From Bacteroidia bacterium (GTDB taxonomy: Bacteria; Bacteroidota; Bacteroidia; Flavobacteriales; Flavobacteriaceae): a DNA stretch of 64,000 nucleotides. Each line of letters starts with the position of its first letter. Within the stretch, counting starts at the first letter, position 1. The notes below the pieces were generated by a model. That model searched no databases and was not told the origin of the DNA. It saw only the letters and a list, made by a program, of their open reading frames with translations. Both the position numbers and the translations under genes were made by a program. Shown piece after piece: positions 1-8,883 of this stretch. The stretch lies in assembly GCA_030425285.1 (NCBI GenBank), contig JAUIAY010000001.1, positions 420,963 to 484,962 on the forward strand, written 5' to 3'.

Positions 1-1998
1 AGAAAAATTAACCTTTAGACCAGCTTCAAAACCATAAATCCAAGCTTTTGAAGCATTCTGAATAGCTTGCACATTACTCAACTCGCCGTCATATATAATT
101 TCTGTTTCACCATTTATGGCATAGTCCCTTCGCACCAAAGCATTGTCTAAAAACGTATAATATGTTGCTAGATCCAAAATAAAAACATCATTGAAGTTTA
201 ACAATAAACCCAACTCACCACCATAGGCGTATTCAGGTTTTAAATTGTTGTTGGGTACTACTACCGAACCTGGTTCAGAATCAAACACCTTACCTACATC
301 ATCAATATTTGGGGCCCTAAATGCTGTTGACGCGTTTAGCTTCCATTGCATGATCTTGTTGGGCAACCAGCTAATTCCAGCGGTACCTGTCAATGCTCCA
401 GAATTAATTTTAGTTGAATCAAAGGGTAAGTTTAAATACTCATTGTTATCAGTGAAATTAGCACTAGAAAACACTTGGTTATAACGCAATCCTGATTGGA
501 AAATGAACTTATTGCTTGGTTTGTATTTTAAGCTAGTATATCCTGCAATCGACTGCCAATTAGAGCCATCTGGGTAACGTGAAACTGTTGGATTGGTTGT
601 GTTGGTCGCAATATTCTCCTCTTCGCCTAAAGAATTGACCAAGTTATAAACATACTCAAAACCATAGAACAATTCTGTTTTAGGACTAATTTGCTTTTCC
701 AAATCCAAATTAAACGACAAAGCGTTAACCGTTTCTTCCCTAATATTTCTTATTTCCGATTGAAAATCACGATCATATCTACTTTCTTTAAAGTTTTGGT
801 AAGCTACCGTTGTTTGTACTTTATCATAAAGGTTAGAACTGCTTCTCAATTTGGTATATTGAAAATTAGTCATAAACCATTGTTGCGGTCCATAAGACCA
901 TTCTGCTGATCGCAACTCATCTCCTCTATATCGTATTAACCTATCATATCTGGAATAGTCTGATGTTCTGGAAAAATATACTCCCAGATCCAAACTTAAA
1001 TCTTCTTTGGGTTCGTAGCGTATCTTCTGCATGAGATTATACTGATTAAAGCCTGTTGGAGTCTGAACCAGCGGATTGTCATTTTCCACAATAGTGTCCA
1101 TTCCATTAACAGTCTCAACATATTCAGGTCTTAAATAATCATCCGGACCGTGTTTTCCCATTCTTAAGTCATCATAATCACTATAACTGAAGCTGGTTAA
1201 AAATCCCCATTTTTTTAATCCAAAATTCAAATCAACATGACCGGTTTTTTCAAAATTGGCTGAAGCATATCTCACTAAAGCATTGGCTTTAAAATACAGA
1301 TCGTCTTTGTAAGATAATTGTGGTTTTTTAGTATAGAAACTCATGACGCCTCCTATTGCATCACTACCATAGACCACAGATCCGGCTCCTAGGGTAATTT
1401 CAGTATTTTGAATGGTGAAAGGGTCTATTGAAATTACATTTTGAAGGTTTCCAGACCTGAAAATGGCGTTATTCATTCGAACACCGTCAACTGTAATTAA
1501 CAACCTATTGGTAGAGAATCCACGAATCATTGGGCTACCTCCACCCAACTGACTTTTTTGAATAAAGACATTTCCAGTATTTTCCAATAAATCGGCACTT
1601 GTTTGAGGATTAAAAAATTGTATATCTTTCGATGTTATATTTACAATTTTTTGAGGAATATCCCTTGAGCTTTGCTCAAATTTGGATGCCGAAATGACTA
1701 TTTCATCTAAATCAACGATACTGACTAAATATATCTTGTAATTGGCATTTATGATTTCGGATTTCGTGATCTGAATCTCTCTATATGACTTATTTTTGAA
1801 AGTTAGTGTTTCATTGTCTTCAAATAAGTCTAATGAAGCTTCTCCATCGATATTGGTCTGTATGATTTCATTATCACCAGAAATAATTACATTAGCCAAT
1901 GGTGTATTGGTGTCTTTTTCTAGAACAAAAACCTTTTGGGAAAACGTATTGAGAGAATAAAGTACAGTAAAAAATAGAAATAGGAATTTTAACTTCAT
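1..1998 (-). CDS. TonB-dependent receptor, hemoglobin/transferrin type (partial, C-terminus missing)
   Basis: Outer-membrane active transporter. The reading frame is open from an ATG at 1998 down to base 1, so 666 residues are visible and the end of the barrel is lost at the window edge. A signal peptide ends near residue 20 (NTFSQ). It is followed by a CarboxypepD_reg-like domain (about 22-95), a TonB box (DLDEIVISA, about 96-104) and a plug domain (about 110-220). The plug carries PMIRGFSTNRLLITVDGVRM, the signature of TonB receptors for hemoglobin, heme or transferrin. It starts 26 bases after the recO stop on the same strand, so it is probably the last gene of a porZ-recO-receptor unit. 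The substrate is inferred from the family only. Confidence 0.88.
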   Translation of the reverse strand, partial: MKLKFLFLFFTVLYSLNTFSQKVFVLEKDTNTPLANVIISGDNEIIQTNIDGEASLDLFEDNETLTFKNKSYREIQITKSEIINANYKIYLVSIVDLDEIVISASKFEQSSRDIPQKIVNITSKDIQFFNPQTSADLLENTGNVFIQKSQLGGGSPMIRGFSTNRLLITVDGVRMNNAIFRSGNLQNVISIDPFTIQNTEITLGAGSVVYGSDAIGGVMSFYTKKPQLSYKDDLYFKANALVRYASANFEKTGHVDLNFGLKKWGFLTSFSYSDYDDLRMGKHGPDDYLRPEYVETVNGMDTIVENDNPLVQTPTGFNQYNLMQKIRYEPKEDLSLDLGVYFSRTSDYSRYDRLIRYRGDELRSAEWSYGPQQWFMTNFQYTKLRSSSNLYDKVQTTVAYQNFKESRYDRDFQSEIRNIREETVNALSFNLDLEKQISPKTELFYGFEYVYNLVNSLGEEENIATNTTNPTVSRYPDGSNWQSIAGYTSLKYKPSNKFIFQSGLRYNQVFSSANFTDNNEYLNLPFDSTKINSGALTGTAGISWLPNKIMQWKLNASTAFRAPNIDDVGKVFDSEPGSVVVPNNNLKPEYAYGGELGLLLNFNDVFILDLATYYTFLDNALVRRDYAINGETEIIYDGELSNVQAIQNASKAWIYGFEAGLKVNFS

Positions 1999-2024
1999 TT
2001 CTAAAATTTTTAATTGGTTGTTGG

Positions 2025-2741
2025 TTAATTGAAAAGTTGGCTAAACACCCCCAATGATTTTGGCTTTTTAAAATATCCTAAATGCAATTCGTAATAAAGC
2101 AAAAGCATATTTAGAAAATCCCTTCTTTGGTTTGCATTTAACTGCAACGTATTTAATCCATCAAAATTCATGCCCAACAGCCTCTTTAAAATTAGATTAT
2201 TTTGTTCAGATATGGAATACTTGTCAATAAGATTGTTCTCAAATGCTCCTGTTTGAAGATTAAACAAAGACGCATTACTAAAATGACTTTCAGGATAAAA
2301 TCCTAAATATTTAGTTAACTCCACTAAAAACAATAGGTGAAAATTCGAAAAGCTACTTTCGGCATCAAGCCATTGTAGTGCTAATGCGATATAATCAAAC
2401 AGATTGGCATTTTGTTCTTCTTCGTTCAGGGCTGAAGCTAAAACCTCGGCAAGAAACATCGCTACAGAACTTTTTAAAACATTGGTGTGAAGTGTTTTAT
2501 AAGCATAGTTGGATTTGACTTCGGTTATAAACTGTAAAGATTGATTCTGTCTGTAATTCTCTTGAATTGCTAATTGTGAAAGAGACTGGTAGTATGCTAT
2601 GGTTCTATTATTCTTGCTCTTGTAAGCATTTCTAACCAAATAACTTACAACGCCACGCTTTTCAGTATAGCACCTTACGATAATATCATTGTCTCGATAT
2701 TTAATTTTAGAGAGTACAATTGCTTTATTGACAGCCAACAT
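2025..2741 (-). CDS. recO: DNA repair protein RecO
   Basis: Recombination mediator of the RecFOR pathway, which helps load RecA onto SSB-coated single-stranded DNA. The 238 residues begin with the family's N-terminal OB-fold (MLAVNKAIVLSKIKYRDND, then a CYTEKRGVVSYLVRNA segment). A helical C-terminal half follows, as in other RecO proteins of about 240 residues. The ATG overlaps the porZ stop by one base (TAATG), indicating translational coupling. I see no Cys4 zinc site, which is common in Bacteroidota RecO. Recognition rests on the N-terminal pattern and length. Confidence 0.92.
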   Translation of the reverse strand: MLAVNKAIVLSKIKYRDNDIIVRCYTEKRGVVSYLVRNAYKSKNNRTIAYYQSLSQLAIQENYRQNQSLQFITEVKSNYAYKTLHTNVLKSSVAMFLAEVLASALNEEEQNANLFDYIALALQWLDAESSFSNFHLLFLVELTKYLGFYPESHFSNASLFNLQTGAFENNLIDKYSISEQNNLILKRLLGMNFDGLNTLQLNANQRRDFLNMLLLYYELHLGYFKKPKSLGVFSQLFN

Positions 2742-5086
2742 TACCTAACGACCATTACTTTTAAAACCTTTGTTTCAAAAGTGTCCAAATCTGAAAGCAT
2801 AACTAAATAAACTCCTGAAGCCACAACATTATTTAGCAGGTTTTTACCATTCCAAAAAGCAACACCGCCATCTATTTCCAGATTATAACCTTTAAACCTT
2901 AAATTGGTTCTAGATTGTGCTTCAGCTACTAAATTACCTTCAATATCTGTTATTTTGATGTTGACGTTTTCTGAAATTCCACTGATTTTAACTTTCTTTT
3001 CGGTTATGTCGAAATTAGGCCTTACTGGGTTTGGGTAAACAAAAGCATTTTCAAGACTATCTTGAGTTTCAGAACCGCCAGCTTTAAAAGAGACCAAACC
3101 TTTGTCTGTGGCTATATAAACGACACCGCTTGACCCGTCAATGGACACGTCTATAATGTTATTTGATGGCAAAGGCGAATTATCTTTTGTAAAGTGATAT
3201 AAGGTTTGTTGTCCATCTGCTGAAAAATAAAATAATCCGGAAGCAATCGTAGCGACCCATTTATTGTTAGAGCCATCGACCTCAATATCAGAAACGAATT
3301 GTTGAAACAATAACTCCTTTGGTACACCTTCTTCTAAAATTATTATTTGTTGGGCTTCTACAGTATCATCTGTAAAAAAGTTAGAAGTATTATATAGCAC
3401 CCTTAATCCTTGTATAGTTCCAATCCAAATTTGATTGCGTTTGTCAATAGCTAGGGAAGTAACAAAACTAGAAGGCATGTTTTGATCTTCAGTCCTTAAA
3501 CTTTTTAATTGAGTGCCATTGTTTTCATTAAATCCAATCAACCCAAAGTTATACCCACCTATCCATTTTGTTCCATTGTTATCAACTTCAATATCACCAT
3601 ATCCCCACTCGCCATCAAAAGGATCTTGTATCAAACTTAAAAAATCAAATCTTTGCCATTGATCTGTTGAAGGATCGTATGACTTTAAAGGCTTACCAAC
3701 TCTTGCTGTCATAGTCCATAAAACTCCATTTCTGTCAAAAACTGAAGCGCTTTGTCTAATTACTGGGTAAAATGGTTCAGAAGGTTCGTTTTCAGGCTCC
3801 AATCCACTATTGCTATTGTCATACAAAACAGTTGGCTCATCATTATTAATTTCAAGTAATCCATTACCAAATGAACTAATAAATACTTGAGATGGATTAA
3901 ACGGATTAATTGCTATTTTGTTTAGGTTTTTGGCTTCGAAGACACTATCATAAGGAATATTAATCCACTCACCTTCATTTAAATGGCTGATTCCTCTTTC
4001 CCTTCTAGGAAACCAATTATATGTCAAAGAATATTCCCCAAAAGTAACCCAAAGACTATTTAATCCAGCCTCAATACTAAATGAATTATTCAACAATGGG
4101 CCATCAGGATGTAACTCTTCAAAATTTAATGTGTTTGCTGTTTCTATCTTAATAATACCGTGATTGGTAGTACCTACATAAAAATAGTTGTCGATTAATG
4201 TAGCTGATGTAAAGCTTGTGACAAGTTCGCTAGGAATTTCTGCTTGGGACAACAAATTAAAATTGACATCATAAGCAAAAACTGTATTTGCTGTGCAAAC
4301 TATTAGGTTATCCCCAACCACTCTCATATCGACTGGCAGTTCTTCATACTCAAATAAAACAGTATAAACATTATTAAACCCTTCAAAAATTCGTCTATTA
4401 TCTCTAATAGTAAATATTTTATTTTCAAATGACTCTATTGAATGATAATTTCCATTTCTTATCCTTTCCCATTCATTAAAATCAACCAAATCATTACTCG
4501 TACTCAAGGCTCTTTTTATACCGTTAGCATTTATACAAGCAGCATAAATATAGTCTTCTAGAACTGTCGTTTGCTTTACAGTTATTTGTGCACCGCCATC
4601 TCCCATAAAATATGTGTCCCCAAATTCTAATCTTGCCAAATCATAAACCGAAATACCATAGTCTGTTGAAATATATACCAACCCTTCATATTCATTGAAA
4701 TGATTGATGTTCTTGTCTGTTGGTGGAATTGTTGGTTTTTCGAGAATATCCACAATTGTCAACACATTCTCATCGTTGTCAAAAACAATTTCCATCAATC
4801 CATTTTCATAACCAACAATAAGAAGTTCGTAGGCCTCACTATAATGAATTTGAGAAATGGCCTCTCCAGACAAACCTTTTATGGTTGATAAAGTAGTGAT
4901 TTCTTGGGTTTGGGTGTCATAAACAAATATCGCATTCTCGGCTGCAGCATATAATTTATTATTTCCTTGAGAAACATCTTTAACGTTTAAATAAGAGAAA
5001 TGCCCTTGCCATTGTGATGAAAAATCCTGTGAGTGACTCAACAAAGGGACTAATAACATTAAAAAAAGAATGGTTCTTTTTATCAT
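2741..5086 (-). CDS. porZ: Type IX secretion system protein PorZ (two-component-regulator propeller plus C-terminal sorting domain)
   Basis: Cell-surface component of the type IX secretion machinery; in Porphyromonas PorZ works with the PorU sortase and delivers anionic LPS. A signal peptide (MIKRTILFLMLLVPLLSHSQ) is followed by many short beta-propeller repeats of the Reg_prop type, such as LYAAAENAIFVYD and IWIGTIQGLRVLYN. The final 90 residues form a type-A C-terminal domain (FVYPNPVRPNF to VLKVMVVR). Length is close to P. gingivalis PorZ (about 780). An upstream in-frame TTG at 5095 would add three residues; the ATG at 5086, which begins a clean signal peptide, is preferred. It is directly upstream of and coupled to recO. 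Other propeller-CTD proteins exist, so the name is a strong inference. Confidence 0.82.
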   Translation of the reverse strand: MIKRTILFLMLLVPLLSHSQDFSSQWQGHFSYLNVKDVSQGNNKLYAAAENAIFVYDTQTQEITTLSTIKGLSGEAISQIHYSEAYELLIVGYENGLMEIVFDNDENVLTIVDILEKPTIPPTDKNINHFNEYEGLVYISTDYGISVYDLARLEFGDTYFMGDGGAQITVKQTTVLEDYIYAACINANGIKRALSTSNDLVDFNEWERIRNGNYHSIESFENKIFTIRDNRRIFEGFNNVYTVLFEYEELPVDMRVVGDNLIVCTANTVFAYDVNFNLLSQAEIPSELVTSFTSATLIDNYFYVGTTNHGIIKIETANTLNFEELHPDGPLLNNSFSIEAGLNSLWVTFGEYSLTYNWFPRRERGISHLNEGEWINIPYDSVFEAKNLNKIAINPFNPSQVFISSFGNGLLEINNDEPTVLYDNSNSGLEPENEPSEPFYPVIRQSASVFDRNGVLWTMTARVGKPLKSYDPSTDQWQRFDFLSLIQDPFDGEWGYGDIEVDNNGTKWIGGYNFGLIGFNENNGTQLKSLRTEDQNMPSSFVTSLAIDKRNQIWIGTIQGLRVLYNTSNFFTDDTVEAQQIIILEEGVPKELLFQQFVSDIEVDGSNNKWVATIASGLFYFSADGQQTLYHFTKDNSPLPSNNIIDVSIDGSSGVVYIATDKGLVSFKAGGSETQDSLENAFVYPNPVRPNFDITEKKVKISGISENVNIKITDIEGNLVAEAQSRTNLRFKGYNLEIDGGVAFWNGKNLLNNVVASGVYLVMLSDLDTFETKVLKVMVVR

Positions 5087-5103
5087 AATATCCAATTAAC
5101 CTT

Positions 5104-5111
5104 CAAATATA
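5104..5111 (-). promoter_or_regulatory. Predicted -7 promoter element for porZ-recO
   Basis: On the minus strand these bases read TATATTTG, a perfect match to the Bacteroidota -7 consensus TAnnTTTG. It lies 17 bases upstream of the chosen porZ ATG. No clear TTTG is seen at the ideal -33 spacing, so this is a moderate prediction. Confidence 0.45.
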
Positions 5112-5154
5112 TTTAATACTAACGAGTTAAAGTGAGGTTTCATATTTTTTTAAA

Positions 5155-5185
5155 AGAAAAAAGCTTCCTAAATTAATAGAAAGCT
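5155..5185 (-). terminator. Rho-independent terminator after gdhA
   Basis: Read on the minus strand, AGCTTTC and GGAAGCT form a 7-base stem (one G-U pair) followed directly by TTTTTTC. It sits 25-55 bases beyond the gdhA stop and before porZ, so it should separate the two units. Confidence 0.6.
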
Positions 5186-5210
5186 CTTCCCTTTTACTTA
5201 AATGTAATGT

Positions 5211-6554
5211 TTAAACTACCCCTTGTGCGAGCATCGCATCTGCAACCTTAACAAAGCCTGCAACATTAGCCCCTTTTACATAATCAATGTATCCATCCTC
5301 TTGTTTCCCATAAGTTACGCAAGATTCATGAATGTCATTCATAATTTGATTTAACTTGGCATCTACTTCTTCTCGAGTCCAGTTATAACGCAATGAGTTT
5401 TGACTCATTTCCAATCCTGATGTGGCTACGCCTCCAGCATTGGATGCTTTTCCAGGAGAGAATAACACCTTAGCCTTTTGAAAAGCCTCAATAGCATCAG
5501 GTGTTGTAGGCATATTGGCTCCTTCGGCAACAGCAATTACATTATTTTTAATTAAAGCTTCTGCTTCTTCTTTGTTTAACTCGTTTTGTGTAGCACATGG
5601 CATAGCAACATCACAATTTACAGACCATGGTCTTTCCCCTTCATGGAAGGTTGCAGAGGAATATTTATCAGCATATTCGTTAATTCTTCCTCTTTTTACA
5701 TTCTTAAGTTCCATGATAAATGTTAATTTATCAGCATCTATACCATCTTTGTCATAGATGTATCCAGAAGAATCGGACATAGTCACAACTTTTCCGCCTA
5801 ATTCTGTTGCTTTTTGACAAGCATATTGCGCAACGTTACCAGATCCAGAAATCACGACTGTCTTACCTTTAAAAGAATCACCTTTTGTGGCCAACATGTT
5901 TTTGGCAAAATACACACATCCATAACCAGTTGCTTCAGGACGGATTAAAGAACCTCCATAAGACATTCCCTTCCCTGTTAAAACACCTGTAAACTCATTT
6001 CTTAATCTTTTGTATTGACCAAACATATAACCGATTTCTCTGGCACCTACACCTATATCTCCAGCAGGAACATCAGTATTGGCTCCTATGTGTCTGAATA
6101 ATTCAGTCATAAATGATTGGCAAAAACGCATGACCTCATTATCACTTTTCCCTTTAGGGTTAAAATCACTTCCTCCTTTACCACCACCCATCGGCAGTGT
6201 GGTCAATGAATTTTTAAAGACTTGCTCAAACCCTAAAAACTTTAAAATACTTAAGTTTACTGAAGGATGAAAACGTAAGCCTCCTTTGTAAGGGCCTATG
6301 GCCGAATTAAACTCAACCCGAAAACCTCTGTTGACTTGTGTGTTGCCTTGATCGTCAATCCAAGGCACTCTAAATATTATAGTGCGCTCTGGTTCTACCA
6401 TACGCTCCAATAACATTTTTCCTTGATATTGAGGGTTTTCCTCAATAAAAGGGATAACTGTTTCTGCAACTTCATGAACAGCTTGTAAAAATTCTGGTTC
6501 ATGACCATCTTTACCTTTTACTGTATCTAAAAACGCATTGATTTTTTCTTTCAT
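5211..6554 (-). CDS. gdhA: NADP-specific glutamate dehydrogenase
   Basis: Cytosolic enzyme that aminates 2-oxoglutarate with ammonium and NADPH to give glutamate, the main ammonium-assimilating reaction when ammonium is plentiful. The 447 residues match the bacterial 445-450 residue hexameric class. Visible are the substrate segment GPYKGGLRFHPSV (Lys90), the catalytic segment PMGGGKGGSDFNPKG (Lys126), the VPAGDIGVGAREIGYM segment, and a Rossmann motif (SGSGNVAQYACQKA). It is monocistronic, with a terminator just beyond its stop and its own promoter-like element upstream. Confidence 0.96.
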   Translation of the reverse strand: MKEKINAFLDTVKGKDGHEPEFLQAVHEVAETVIPFIEENPQYQGKMLLERMVEPERTIIFRVPWIDDQGNTQVNRGFRVEFNSAIGPYKGGLRFHPSVNLSILKFLGFEQVFKNSLTTLPMGGGKGGSDFNPKGKSDNEVMRFCQSFMTELFRHIGANTDVPAGDIGVGAREIGYMFGQYKRLRNEFTGVLTGKGMSYGGSLIRPEATGYGCVYFAKNMLATKGDSFKGKTVVISGSGNVAQYACQKATELGGKVVTMSDSSGYIYDKDGIDADKLTFIMELKNVKRGRINEYADKYSSATFHEGERPWSVNCDVAMPCATQNELNKEEAEALIKNNVIAVAEGANMPTTPDAIEAFQKAKVLFSPGKASNAGGVATSGLEMSQNSLRYNWTREEVDAKLNQIMNDIHESCVTYGKQEDGYIDYVKGANVAGFVKVADAMLAQGVV

Positions 6555-6602
6555 TTTCTCGATTTTTAAGAAATATAAAAATATTGTGAAATTTTATGGG
6601 TG

Positions 6603-6610
6603 CAAATATA
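6603..6610 (-). promoter_or_regulatory. Predicted -7 promoter element for gdhA
   Basis: The minus strand reads TATATTTG, a perfect TAnnTTTG, 48 bases upstream of the gdhA ATG, leaving a 5' leader of about 40 bases. The -33 position shows no strong TTTG. Confidence 0.45.
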
Positions 6611-6717
6611 CATTATCTTTAAAAAAGAAATGTTATTTTTTTATTTTTCGTAATCTATCCTTAAATAATTATTTATTAATTAATTTGCTACTTATCTAGT
6701 TGGATTTCAATATTTAA

Positions 6718-6748
6718 TTTGGTACGTAAAGTCGTTTTTTTATATTTG
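6718..6748 (+). promoter_or_regulatory. Promoter of the outer-membrane barrel gene (TTTG-N19-TATATTTG)
   Basis: TTTG at 6718-6721 and TATATTTG at 6741-6748 are separated by exactly 19 bases, the textbook arrangement for the primary sigma factor of Bacteroidota. The gene starts 36 bases further on. It is one of the two cleanest promoters in the window. Confidence 0.65.
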
Positions 6749-6783
6749 TTAACTGTTTGCTCTAAATCGTTGAAATTAATACT

Positions 6784-7581
6784 ATGTTCAATTTGAAACA
6801 ATTAACCGTAATTTTAATCTTTATTGCAGGAACGCAATTAGGATTTTCGCAACTAGGGTTTTCTCATGAAATAGGTGCGATCGTTGGGCCCGTTCAATTT
6901 AGATCGGATTATGGGGAAAGAGCTCATGAAGGCACTAACTTTGGTAATTCTGGTTTTGGTATTGGAATTGTTCATTATATCAATTTCTCCTATAGAGCTG
7001 ACTGTAATTGCTACTCCACAGACACTTACTTTAATGACCACTTCAAATTACGTAGTGAGCTTTCATATAACAAAACAAATTTAGATCATCATGGAAGATG
7101 GGTTGCTCCAGATAGGACTGGCTCCAATGCCGATAAATTAAGAGCTCATACTGGTGTTGCTGAAAATTTTGATATTGGTATGCAATTGGAATATTTTCCT
7201 TTGAGTATCAGAGCATTTCAAGCTTTTAGTTATCGAATTGCTCCTTTTGTGAGTTTAGGTGTCCACTACACGTCATTCAATCCTAAATCTTCAACAACAT
7301 ACGGAGATGAAAATATCTTAAATGCTAACAATATTTATTCTTATTGGTGGGATCCAGGAGACGAATACCCCTTGAATTTAAGTTCCGGGAGCACTTGGTC
7401 TTTTGTAACTAGTATTGGAGCCAGATACAAGTTAACCAAAGTTTCTGATTTGATGCTTGATTTAAGGTGGCAATATTACGGTAGCGATTGGATTGACGGT
7501 CTTAATCACAAACTAGACTCTAACAAGCATAATGATTGGCTTGTTTGGTTGAATTTTGGGTACATATATTATCTCGATTAG
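6784..7581 (+). CDS. Predicted outer-membrane beta-barrel protein of a flavobacterial family (possibly THC0290_0291 family)
   Basis: A secreted protein of 265 residues. The signal peptide (LIFIAGTQLGFSQ) is followed by alternating beta-strand segments rich in aromatic and glycine residues, such as LRSELSYNKTNL and FVTSIGARYKLTKVSDLMLD. The protein ends in YIYYLD with aromatic residues, as barrel proteins often do. I see no catalytic motif. It resembles the flavobacterial family named THC0290_0291, whose function is unknown; that assignment is from memory of the pattern and uncertain. It has its own promoter and terminator, so it is transcribed alone. Confidence 0.75.
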   Translation: MFNLKQLTVILIFIAGTQLGFSQLGFSHEIGAIVGPVQFRSDYGERAHEGTNFGNSGFGIGIVHYINFSYRADCNCYSTDTYFNDHFKLRSELSYNKTNLDHHGRWVAPDRTGSNADKLRAHTGVAENFDIGMQLEYFPLSIRAFQAFSYRIAPFVSLGVHYTSFNPKSSTTYGDENILNANNIYSYWWDPGDEYPLNLSSGSTWSFVTSIGARYKLTKVSDLMLDLRWQYYGSDWIDGLNHKLDSNKHNDWLVWLNFGYIYYLD

Positions 7582-7596
7582 AAATAAAAAAGAATA

Positions 7597-7630
7597 CAAA
7601 AAAGCCCAAGAATTATCTTGGGCTTTTTTG
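7597..7630. terminator. Strong bidirectional terminator
   Basis: A perfect 14-base inverted repeat (CAAAAAAGCCCAAG, a 6-base loop, CTTGGGCTTTTTTG) lies between two convergent genes. Each strand ends the hairpin in a run of T, so it can serve both the barrel gene (plus) and the trans-sulfuration gene (minus). Confidence 0.85.
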
Positions 7631-7653
7631 CTCCTCACTTTTAATGTTCAGGT

Positions 7654-8793
7654 CTATCCAATAGCCTGCTTTAAATCAGCAATTAAATCGTCTTCATCTT
7701 CTATTCCTACACTCAAACGAATAAGAGAATCTACGACACCTGTTTTTTCTCGTTCTTCTTTAGGGATACTAGCATGAGTCATACTCGCTGGATGTCCAGC
7801 TAACGATTCGACGCCACCTAATGATTCGGCTAGTGTAAATATTTTCAATCTTTCAACAATCTTAATAGCTTCTTCATAATTGTTTCCTTTTGTTGTAAAC
7901 GAAATCATGCCGCCAAAGCCTTTCATTTGTTCTTTTGCTATTTTGTGATTGGGATGACTTTCAAAGCCAGGCCAATACACGTTTTCAACTTGAGGGTGTG
8001 TATTCAAATATTCAGCTACCGCCTTTCCATTTTCGCAATGGCGTTGCATACGAATATGCAAAGTCTTAATGCCTCTTAAAACCAAAAAACTGTCTTGTGG
8101 ACCACATACTGCTCCGCTTGCATTTTGGATAAAATAAAGTTTTTCTGCCAGTGATTCATCCTTGACCACTAATGCACCCATAACAACATCACTATGCCCT
8201 CCTAAATACTTGGTTGCGGAATGCATGACAATATCAGCTCCCAAATCCAAAGGCTGTTGCAGGTAAGGAGTTGCAAACGTATTATCAACCGCTAGTAATA
8301 GGTTATGTTTTTTGGCAATTAGAGAGCACGCTTTTATATCAATAATGTTCATCATTGGGTTTGTTGGTGTTTCAACCCAAATGAGTTTGGTATTATCATT
8401 AATGAAGTTTTCAATATTATTGGCATTTTCCATACCAACAAAATGAAACTTGATTCCAAACTTCTTAAAAACAGACGTAAATAATCTGTAAGATCCTCCG
8501 TATAAATCATTAGTTGAAATAACCTCATCACCTGGCTCCAATAATTTTATTACAGCATCAATGGCTGCCAATCCAGAACCAAAAGCCAATCCATAATTAC
8601 CGTTTTCAATACTTGCAAAGGCATTTTCCAAAGCCTGTCTGGTTGGATTGTGCGTTCTGGAATATTCAAACCCTTTGTGCCCACCAGGTGTACTTTGCGC
8701 ATAGGTTGATGTTTGATATATTGGTGGCATCACAGATCCATAAGCCGGATCGTGCTTTTGACCACCGTGAATTGTTTTGGTATTGAATTTCAT
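7654..8793 (-). CDS. Trans-sulfuration PLP enzyme, cystathionine gamma-synthase/lyase type
   Basis: Cytosolic PLP enzyme of the Cys/Met metabolism family, interconverting cystathionine, cysteine and homocysteine precursors (metB-like). The 379 residues match the family. Seen are the N-terminal FNTKTIHGGQ, the phosphate and cofactor region EYSRTHNPTRQALE, the ETPTNP segment, and the Schiff-base lysine in HSATKYLGGHSDVVMG (Lys195). SLGGVESLAGHPASMTHASI and the final LIRLSVGIED complete the signature. Gamma-synthase and gamma-lyase cannot be told apart here. It is monocistronic with an ideal promoter. Confidence 0.92.
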   Translation of the reverse strand: MKFNTKTIHGGQKHDPAYGSVMPPIYQTSTYAQSTPGGHKGFEYSRTHNPTRQALENAFASIENGNYGLAFGSGLAAIDAVIKLLEPGDEVISTNDLYGGSYRLFTSVFKKFGIKFHFVGMENANNIENFINDNTKLIWVETPTNPMMNIIDIKACSLIAKKHNLLLAVDNTFATPYLQQPLDLGADIVMHSATKYLGGHSDVVMGALVVKDESLAEKLYFIQNASGAVCGPQDSFLVLRGIKTLHIRMQRHCENGKAVAEYLNTHPQVENVYWPGFESHPNHKIAKEQMKGFGGMISFTTKGNNYEEAIKIVERLKIFTLAESLGGVESLAGHPASMTHASIPKEEREKTGVVDSLIRLSVGIEDEDDLIADLKQAIG

Positions 8794-8811
8794 AAATAAT
8801 TATTGTTTTCA

Positions 8812-8842
8812 CAAAGTTAGATTTTAATTCGGTCTATTCAAA
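8812..8842 (-). promoter_or_regulatory. Promoter of the trans-sulfuration gene (TTTG-N19-TAACTTTG)
   Basis: On the minus strand TTTG (8842-8839) and TAACTTTG (8819-8812) are separated by exactly 19 bases. The ATG follows 18 bases after the -7 element, giving a very short leader. This is a full match to the Bacteroidota consensus. Confidence 0.68.
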
Positions 8843-8883
8843 CGCAATAATTACCTTTAGTATAAGATTAACAGGACACAATT

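Noticed and set aside
245-909. Plus-strand open frames of 79 and 72 residues
   Set aside because: They lie opposite the minus-strand TonB receptor, whose continuous frame and family motifs are clear.
5087-5095. TTG start for PorZ at 5095
   Set aside because: The next ATG (5086) starts a clean signal peptide and needs no rare start codon.
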